Assembly: GCA_031271075.1 (NCBI GenBank)
Contig: JAISWN010000386.1
Coordinates: 1-8,529 of the forward strand
From: Treponema sp.
GTDB lineage: Bacteria > Spirochaetota > Spirochaetia > Treponematales > Breznakiellaceae
Direction: 5' to 3'
DNA: 8,529 nt
Shown: piece by piece, positions 1 to 3,629 of the stretch
Position numbering within the stretch: position 1 is the stretch's first letter
Layout of the letters: each line of letters opens with the position of its first letter
Position numbers and translations under genes: made by a program
Notes under the pieces: generated by a model
Databases searched by the model: none
The model's input: only the letters and a program-made list of their open reading frames with translations
What the model was told of the DNA's origin: nothing

Positions 1-961
1 GGGCTCCGGGGAGGTAACTCCCCGGTTCTACCCGGCCCCCGCTCTCAATCTTACCGCTTCCGGACAGGGCCAGCAGCTTCTTGAACTCGGTATCGTCTGT
101 TATCACAGTAGCAAACGTCCCGTTGTTGGTAACGTTTGAACTGACCTTATCATCAGCCTTGGCCAGATCAAGCTTGCCGCCCCCGGCGATGGTGATTTTG
201 GAAACGGTGGTACCGTCGGCCTTTGTGGTCGCCAGTTCTCCTCCATCCTCTACGATGACCGCGCCTGCCGGTGCAAAGGTGGCGGTGGCGGCAAGCTTGT
301 TTCCGTCTCCCTGAAGCCTCAGCGTCTTATTCGCCGGAATGGTTGCGGTCGCAATACCGGTGATCCCCGATACCGAAAGATCGTTGATACCCTCCACGGC
401 AAAGATTCCCGCGACACCGTCTCCGTCCGACAGATCGGTTGCCGTTCCGCCGGTAACGGTGGCTCCGGCTGCTTTTTTTGTAACCGTGATGTTATCGCTC
501 AAATAGTGGAGGCCGTCGAACGAACCGTCGTCTACTATGACCGGCAGGGAAAGAATACCATCGCCCGTAACAGAGCCGGTACCCTTGAGGACGCCCGTGG
601 AGACCCCGGTTGCCGTCAGGTTCGCCTTAGGCGTGATCTCCAGCGTACCGTCAACCTTAAGCTCTTTCCCATCCTCGACCTCTGTGGCAGTTCCCCCCAT
701 TCTGAGGATTTTACCTTGGGGTACCAGGCCCTCCACACTGTCAACACCGGATTGCAGGATAACAAGATTGTTATCGAGGAACGCATTCTCAAGATCCCCA
801 GCTGTAACAGTCCCGTCAATAAAAATACCGCCCGGATCACCGGGATCACCAGGCTTTCCCGGACTACCGTTCGACCCGTCTGCGGGGTTCGCGCAGCCGG
901 TAAAGATCAATACGGCGGACAGTACCGCCAGTAAACCAAAAAGCAGACTCTTCCTCTTCAT
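1..961 (-). CDS. Surface lipoprotein, collagen-like tract and Thr/Gly-rich repetitive body (3' end outside window)
   Basis: The frame is open from the ATG at 961 to the window edge, about 320 codons with no stop, so the C-terminus is missing. Residues 1-23 form a lipoprotein signal: basic MKRK, a hydrophobic core, then FTGC with Cys23 as the expected lipidation site. Phe at -3 is not classical, but spirochaetal lipoboxes are known to be loose. Residues 29-44 hold about five Gly-X-Y triplets rich in Pro and Asp. The rest is Gly/Thr/Val/Asp-rich with short alternating beta-type segments, and GGTAT followed by an acidic stretch occurs at about 89-93 and 171-175. This resembles adhesin or autotransporter-like beta-solenoid lipoproteins, but no named family is recognised. 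The start is supported by AAGGAGG five bases upstream of the ATG. A function as an exposed surface antigen or adhesin is inference. It is divergent from the XRE genes. Confidence 0.8.
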   Translation of the reverse strand, partial: MKRKSLLFGLLAVLSAVLIFTGCANPADGSNGSPGKPGDPGDPGGIFIDGTVTAGDLENAFLDNNLVILQSGVDSVEGLVPQGKILRMGGTATEVEDGKELKVDGTLEITPKANLTATGVSTGVLKGTGSVTGDGILSLPVIVDDGSFDGLHYLSDNITVTKKAAGATVTGGTATDLSDGDGVAGIFAVEGINDLSVSGITGIATATIPANKTLRLQGDGNKLAATATFAPAGAVIVEDGGELATTKADGTTVSKITIAGGGKLDLAKADDKVSSNVTNNGTFATVITDDTEFKKLLALSGSGKIESGGRVEPGSYLPGA

Positions 962-963
962 AG

Positions 964-1019
964 AGTCCTCCTTCACGTAAACTCGGCCTTCCCAACGAAA
1001 GGCCAACAAAAAGAGGACT
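964..1019 (-). promoter_or_regulatory. Leader structure pairing the lipoprotein ribosome-binding site
   Basis: In the minus-strand transcript, AGUCCUC (from 1019-1013) is an exact complement of GAGGACU (from 970-964), which overlaps the Shine-Dalgarno AAGGAGG. The stem can be extended by one G-U and two A-U pairs to about ten pairs. It encloses a smaller hairpin, GGCCUU (1004-999) with AAGGCC (990-985) and an eight-base loop. If formed, the fold would hide the ribosome-binding site. The pairing is seen directly; a regulatory role is inferred. Confidence 0.5.
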
Positions 1020-1061
1020 AAATACAAAAAAAGCGGTATACTTTTTATGTATCTAGATTTG

Positions 1062-1104
1062 CCCCGGAAACGGCCTATCCTCCAAGATGTAACCGTCTCC
1101 GGGG
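1062..1104. other. Imperfect GC-rich hairpin, terminator-like on the plus strand
   Basis: CCCCGGA then ACGG (1062-1073, one unpaired base) pairs with CCGT then TCCGGGG (1093-1104). On the plus strand it is followed by a pyrimidine-rich TTCCTCTTTATTTT, so it could end plus-strand transcription, but no plus-strand gene lies upstream in the window. On the minus strand it lies upstream of the lipoprotein leader and has no T-run after it. Its role is unknown. Confidence 0.4.
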
Positions 1105-1162
1105 TTCCTCTTTATTTTAATCAGAGGCTCAGGCCCCTGTTAAAACCATTAGTTACTTGAGC

Positions 1163-1212
1163 CTGTTCCAAAACTAATTGACTGTGCGCTAACGCACACG
1201 GTTTTGGAACAG
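1163..1212. repeat. Nested inverted repeat of 50 bp, MITE- or REP-like
   Basis: The ends are perfect 12-base inverted repeats, CTGTTCCAAAAC (1163-1174) and GTTTTGGAACAG (1201-1212). Inside them is a second perfect hairpin, TGTGCG (1183-1188) with CGCACA (1193-1198) and a CTAA loop. It holds no coding sequence and no clear target-site duplication was found. The form suits a short mobile-element remnant, a REP-type repeat or a structured RNA. Only one copy is present here. Confidence 0.55.
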
Positions 1213-1265
1213 CCTCACTTCTTTCCGACTTTCCGGGTGTATATGGCCTCCCCTCCCCGGCCCCG

Positions 1266-1362
1266 GCAGTCTGTTGCATAGGAACCTGTTGTACGAGAAG
1301 GCTCCCGTGCCGGACTCCCGGCGCACCGCGAAGTACACCCGCTTCCCCCGCCATCGCGCCGC
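1266..1362. repeat. Intergenic repeat A, copy 1 (97 bp)
   Basis: This segment matches 2531-2627 with six differences over 97 bp, about 94% identity. It starts GCAGTCTGTTGCATAGGAAC and ends in a GC-rich CCCCGCCATCGCGCCGC. The CTGTTG of its first 15-base unit recurs once more 15 bases on, with sequence decay after it. It lies upstream of the first XRE cassette as copy 2 lies upstream of the third. No transposase or coding potential is seen. Confidence 0.75.
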
Positions 1363-1403
1363 GGTCCCCGCCGTGTGTATGTTTTCTCATACACGAGGCC
1401 TCC

Positions 1404-1455
1404 ACCCTCAAAATGACCGCCGTCAAGGGCGGATATGCGTTTTCCCATAGTCCCC
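1404..1455. repeat. Intergenic repeat B, copy 1 (52 bp)
   Basis: This matches 1919-1970 with two differences over 52 bp. It contains a short hairpin, CCGCC with GGCGG around GTCAAG. It sits about 40 bp upstream of the dyad of XRE cassette 1, and copy 2 has the same relation to cassette 2. A degenerate third copy begins at 3121, after XRE gene 3. Confidence 0.75.
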
Positions 1456-1494
1456 ACCTGCAAATCGGAATGAACCACAAGAAATACCATTGGT

Positions 1495-1548
1495 ACTATA
1501 CTATAGTTCAAATAGAGTTTTGTCAATATAGGCAAGTTATAATTTAAT
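1495..1548 (+). promoter_or_regulatory. Promoter and candidate operator of XRE gene 1
   Basis: A perfect 13-base dyad, ACTATA-C-TATAGT, occupies 1495-1507. Twelve bases on lies TTGTCA (1520-1525), then a 17-base spacer to TTTAAT (1543-1548), each one mismatch from a sigma-70 hexamer. A perfect TATAAT (1538-1543) also lies there but is only 12 bases from TTGTCA. The block TTTTGTCAATATAGGCAA is shared with cassette 2 and nearly so with cassette 3. Autoregulation through the dyad is inferred from usual XRE behaviour. Confidence 0.55.
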
Positions 1549-1574
1549 AGAGGAGGTTGCAGGGGTTATGAGGC

Positions 1575-1895
1575 ATGGACGGACAGGCCATAAAAAACAG
1601 TTTAGGAAAAACAATCAAATTTCTGCGGTTTAGAATGGGCTTTTCTCAAGCGGATTTAGCTGAAAAAGCGGATATTTCCATTACTTTTTTAAGCACTATT
1701 GAACGGGGCATCAAATTTCCCCAGCCTGACATACTTTCAAAGCTGGCAAAAGCCCTTGATGTGGAGGTTTTTGAGCTTTTTAAGGTCGATCTGGTACCTT
1801 CGGACAGCAAAGAGACGATGAGTAAACTGTCCGAGGACATCACCAAAAATGTCAGTCTGACCATTGCGGAGGTTTTTAAGCAGTATTTAGGCTGA
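1575..1895 (+). CDS. XRE-family helix-turn-helix regulator, tandem copy 1
   Basis: This 106-residue protein is an XRE/Cro-CI-type DNA-binding regulator. Residues about 10-69 form the five-helix HTH_3 domain: LGKTIKFLRFRMGFSQADLAEKA gives helices 1-2 (SQADL is typical), ISITFLSTIERG at 34-45 is the recognition helix, and the segment to ELF at 67-69 completes the bundle. Residues 70-106 form a probable amphipathic helical tail ending EVFKQYLG, likely for dimer contact. It is about 64% identical to copy 2 and 66% to copy 3. The start at 1575 aligns with the conserved MDGQA of the others; the AGGGG at 1561-1565 is nine bases upstream and AGGAGG lies at 1551-1556. An out-of-frame ATG at 1568 precedes it. 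The gene looks AT-richer than its neighbours, which suggests transfer. The target is unknown; own-promoter control is inferred. Confidence 0.92.
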   Translation: MDGQAIKNSLGKTIKFLRFRMGFSQADLAEKADISITFLSTIERGIKFPQPDILSKLAKALDVEVFELFKVDLVPSDSKETMSKLSEDITKNVSLTIAEVFKQYLG

Positions 1896-1916
1896 GCGCA
1901 GAGGAAAACGCGGAGG
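1896..1916 (+). repeat. Conserved post-XRE tail, copy 1
   Basis: Directly after each XRE stop codon there is a 21-base block of the form GCGCAGAGGAAAACGCGGAGG, with one or two differences at 2413-2433 and 3099-3119. Repeat conservation beyond the stop codon shows that the duplicated unit is larger than the gene. A related sequence in inverted orientation lies at 2461-2494. Confidence 0.6.
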
Positions 1917-1918
1917 AC

Positions 1919-1970
1919 ACCCTCAAAATGACCGCCGTCAAGGGCGGATATAAGTTTTCCCATAGTCCCC
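1919..1970. repeat. Intergenic repeat B, copy 2 (52 bp)
   Basis: This is nearly identical to 1404-1455, with GC replaced by AA near base 35 of the unit. It holds the same CCGCC/GGCGG hairpin. It follows XRE gene 1 and precedes the dyad of cassette 2, so it marks the boundary of the repeated unit. Confidence 0.75.
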
Positions 1971-2012
1971 GACAAAGAAACGGTAAAAACCGTTTAAAAC
2001 CCTATCAGGGAT

Positions 2013-2065
2013 ATAGTCTATTGTTCTAATTGGGTTTTGTCAATATAGGCAAAGTATAATTCAAT
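2013..2065 (+). promoter_or_regulatory. Promoter and candidate operator of XRE gene 2
   Basis: A nine-base dyad, ATAG-T-CTAT, occupies 2013-2021. TTGTCA lies at 2037-2042, with TTCAAT 17 bases on at 2060-2065 and an overlapping perfect TATAAT at 2055-2060. The stretch TTTTGTCAATATAGGCAA equals that of cassette 1, while the dyad differs from it in sequence. Confidence 0.5.
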
Positions 2066-2091
2066 AAAGGAGCTTACAGGGGTTATGGGGC

Positions 2092-2412
2092 ATGGACGGA
2101 CAGGCCATAAAGGATACTTTAGGTAAAAATATCAAGGTACTACGGGCCAGAAGGGGGCTTTCCCAGGCCGATCTATCCGAAAAAGCGGACATTTCTATTA
2201 ACTTTTTAAGCAATATAGAACGGGGCATCAAATTTCCCCAGCCTAATATGCTGTCAAAAATAGCAAACGCCCTGGGCGTGGAGGTCAACGAGCTTTTTTT
2301 AGAGAATCTTGCTACCGGTGAAGGCAAAGAATTGCTGAATCATATGTCCGAAGATCTCGCAAAAACTATCAATCTGGCAATGTCGGAGGTTTTTAAGCGG
2401 TATTTGGGCTGA
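2092..2412 (+). CDS. XRE-family helix-turn-helix regulator, tandem copy 2
   Basis: This 106-residue protein has the same architecture as the gene 517 bp upstream: an HTH_3 domain at about 10-69 and a helical tail to YLG. The recognition helix reads ISINFLSNIERG, with Asn at 37 and 41 where copy 1 has Thr. Residues 70-85 are the most divergent part (LENLATGEGKELLNHM), while 94-106 match copy 3 exactly. Identity is about 64% to copy 1 and 62% to copy 3. The start is placed at the conserved MDGQA; AGGGG lies ten bases upstream, AAAGGAG further up, and an out-of-frame ATG occurs at 2085. A 27-base block (2218-2244) is identical to copy 1 and a 42-base block (2371-2412) to copy 3, which suggests recombination among copies. 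The regulated genes are unknown. Confidence 0.92.
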   Translation: MDGQAIKDTLGKNIKVLRARRGLSQADLSEKADISINFLSNIERGIKFPQPNMLSKIANALGVEVNELFLENLATGEGKELLNHMSEDLAKTINLAMSEVFKRYLG

Positions 2413-2433
2413 GCGCACAGGAAAACACGGAGG
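2413..2433 (+). repeat. Conserved post-XRE tail, copy 2
   Basis: The block after the stop codon matches 3099-3119 with two differences (first base, and A for G before CGGAGG). It continues the 42-base identity between the 3' ends of genes 2 and 3 past the stop codon. Confidence 0.6.
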
Positions 2434-2460
2434 GTTTGTCATCAATTCAGGCTTATTCCT

Positions 2461-2494
2461 CTCTGTCTCCGTGAAACTCTGTGTAACTCCGCGG
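2461..2494. repeat. CTCTGT/CTCCGTG-type imperfect repeat, inverted relative to the XRE tails
   Basis: The sequence between XRE gene 2 and repeat A copy 2 holds a run of related words (CTCTGTCTCCGTG, CTCTGTGTAACTCCGCGG). Its reverse complement resembles the AGAGGAAAACGCGGAGG tails after the XRE genes. It looks like a low-grade dispersed intergenic repeat. The rest of 2434-2530 shows no gene. Confidence 0.4.
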
Positions 2495-2530
2495 TTAAAT
2501 TTTCTCATGTCTGCCTTCTTAGTGTTGCAC

Positions 2531-2627
2531 GCAGTCTGTTGCATAGGAACCTGTTGCATGGGAGGGCTCCGGTGCCGGACTCCCGGCGCACCGCGAAATA
2601 CACCCGCTTCCCCCGCCATCGCGCCGC
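2531..2627. repeat. Intergenic repeat A, copy 2 (97 bp)
   Basis: This matches 1266-1362 at about 94%. Two 15-base units beginning CTGTTGCAT lie head to tail at its left end (CTGTTGCATAGGAAC, CTGTTGCATGGGAGG). The word CTGTTGCAT recurs on the minus strand at 5734-5742, in the spacer between recQ and the membrane protein gene. No open frame is conserved between the two copies, since most differences would change the protein. Confidence 0.75.
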
Positions 2628-2697
2628 CGCCCCCTTCCGCCGGTATCACATCCATACCCTTTGAATGATTAAACAAACATAAGTATTCCATTACGGC

Positions 2698-2748
2698 ATA
2701 GTATATTCCTATTAGATTTTTGTCAATACGGCCGGGTTATATTTAAAT
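2698..2748 (+). promoter_or_regulatory. Promoter and candidate operator of XRE gene 3
   Basis: A weak dyad, ATA-G-TAT (2698-2704), lies 15 bases before TTGTCA (2720-2725). A 17-base spacer leads to TTAAAT (2743-2748), with TATATT at 2738-2743 as an alternative. Placement equals that in cassettes 1 and 2, but the spacer is more GC-rich and the dyad shorter. Confidence 0.45.
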
Positions 2749-2777
2749 AAAGGAAGTTTGAGGGGACATGAGGCGGC

Positions 2778-3098
2778 ATGGACGGGCAGGCTGTAAAAGC
2801 CACGTTAGGCAAAAATATCAAGTTTTTACGGTCTCGCAGGGGCTTTACCCAAGCCGTTCTCGCCGAAAAAGCGGGTATTTCAATTATTTTTCTGAGCAGT
2901 GTTGAGCGGGGGACGAAATATCCCAAGCCGGGCGTTCTGGCGCGGATAGCGCAAGCCCTTGAAGTAGAGATTTTTGAGCTTTTCAAAGGCGATCTGGTGC
3001 CTTCCGACAGCAAGGAACTGATTAGCCGCCTTTCCGAAGACATAATCCAAAAGATGAATCTGGCAATGTCGGAGGTTTTTAAGCGGTATTTGGGCTGA
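2778..3098 (+). CDS. XRE-family helix-turn-helix regulator, tandem copy 3
   Basis: This third 106-residue paralogue has an HTH_3 domain at about 10-69 and a helical tail. The recognition helix reads ISIIFLSSVERG, with Ile37 and Ser41 in place of Thr/Thr or Asn/Asn in the others. Helix 2 also differs: TQAVL where the others have SQADL, so Asp27 is Val. Residues 66-80 (FELFK to SDSKE) match copy 1 apart from one residue, whereas 94-106 match copy 2 exactly, a clear mosaic. The start at MDGQA is supported by alignment; GAGGGG lies 12 bases upstream and an out-of-frame ATG at 2768. It converges on the cNMP-domain gene with a 74-bp gap. No partner operon gene is present; the role is unknown. Confidence 0.92.
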   Translation: MDGQAVKATLGKNIKFLRSRRGFTQAVLAEKAGISIIFLSSVERGTKYPKPGVLARIAQALEVEIFELFKGDLVPSDSKELISRLSEDIIQKMNLAMSEVFKRYLG

Positions 3099-3119
3099 CC
3101 GCACAGGAAAACGCGGAGG
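3099..3119 (+). repeat. Conserved post-XRE tail, copy 3
   Basis: This is the third copy of the block after the XRE stop codons. It is followed at 3121 by 18 bases (ACCCTCAAAATGACCGCC) identical to the start of repeat B, after which similarity to repeat B decays. The gap to the convergent gene holds nothing else, and no classical terminator was seen. Confidence 0.55.
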
Positions 3120-3120
3120 A

Positions 3121-3153
3121 ACCCTCAAAATGACCGCCCAGGCGATGGATAAG
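3121..3153. repeat. Degenerate copy of intergenic repeat B
   Basis: The first 18 bases equal the start of repeat B at 1404 and 1919. Beyond that only scattered similarity (GG...GGATA) remains, and the CCGCC/GGCGG hairpin is lost. It marks the right edge of the repeated XRE region. Confidence 0.5.
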
Positions 3154-3172
3154 GTGTGGCCGCGGTAAGCCC

Positions 3173-3574
3173 CTAACTCCACTCGTTGTAAGGCGATTCT
3201 TCCACCGCCCGGTCGTCCATCTTCCGCAGGCGGCGGGAGAGATCCCGGGCCAGGTTCATCATGATAATGGCAAAGGTTTTGGCATCCTCTTTGTAGACCT
3301 CGTGAAGGGCGTTGTGGGAGAGGCTCGCCACTTCCACCGGAGAAAGCGCCCGGATAGAGGCGGCGGCGGGCTGCATATCCAGAACCTCCATCTCCCCCAC
3401 CGTTTCCCCCTCCCTGAATTCAATCAGGGTAAGGCCCTTTTTAACCACCGCCACCCGGCCGGAAATGATAAAAAGCACCCGGCCGTTCTGTTCTCCCTCC
3501 CGGATAATATCCGCCCCGGCCTCGTAATTTTCATGCTCCATCAGGGGGAAAACACGGTCGATCTGTTCCGTCAT
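3173..3574 (-). CDS. Stand-alone cyclic-nucleotide-binding-like (Crp fold) protein
   Basis: This 133-residue protein consists of a cNMP-binding beta-roll and one long C-terminal helix, with no DNA-binding domain after it. Visible family marks are YEAGADIIREGE (17-28), LFIISGRVAVVKKG (34-47, where FIISG is typical), FREGETVGEM (53-62) and a helical end ARDLSRRLRKMDDR (109-122). In the phosphate-binding cassette, GEMEVLDMQPAAASIRA at 60-76, the usual Pro-Arg is Pro-Ala, so the Arg that contacts the cyclic phosphate in CRP is missing. Binding of cAMP or cGMP is therefore doubtful. It lies 55 bp after recQ on the same strand and may share its transcript. An in-frame ATG at 3622 would add 16 residues; neither start has a good Shine-Dalgarno, and 3574 is chosen because the recognisable domain begins soon after it. 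A role as a sensory or scaffold module is inference. Confidence 0.8.
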   Translation of the reverse strand: MTEQIDRVFPLMEHENYEAGADIIREGEQNGRVLFIISGRVAVVKKGLTLIEFREGETVGEMEVLDMQPAAASIRALSPVEVASLSHNALHEVYKEDAKTFAIIMMNLARDLSRRLRKMDDRAVEESPYNEWS

Positions 3575-3629
3575 TAATCCGCCAAAGAAAGAATATTTAC
3601 ATAATTTTGAAGATTCTATCATAAATTTA

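Noticed and set aside
506..980. Two overlapping plus-strand open frames of about 145 codons
   Set aside because: They are shadows of the lipoprotein gene, which has a signal peptide and a strong ribosome-binding site.
1121..1535. Minus-strand open frames across repeats A and B
   Set aside because: Most differences between the two copies of repeat A would change the residue in the conserved frame, so there is no sign of coding constraint. No ribosome-binding site or domain is seen.
1266..1970. CRISPR array
   Set aside because: The repeats are few, of unequal length and spacing, and separated by genes. No regular repeat-spacer pattern or cas gene is present.
1495..3098. Restriction-modification controller (C protein) system
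   Set aside because: Protein size and the dyads are reminiscent of C proteins and C-boxes, but no methyltransferase or endonuclease gene lies nearby and the dyads do not clearly match the GACT-N-AGTC form.
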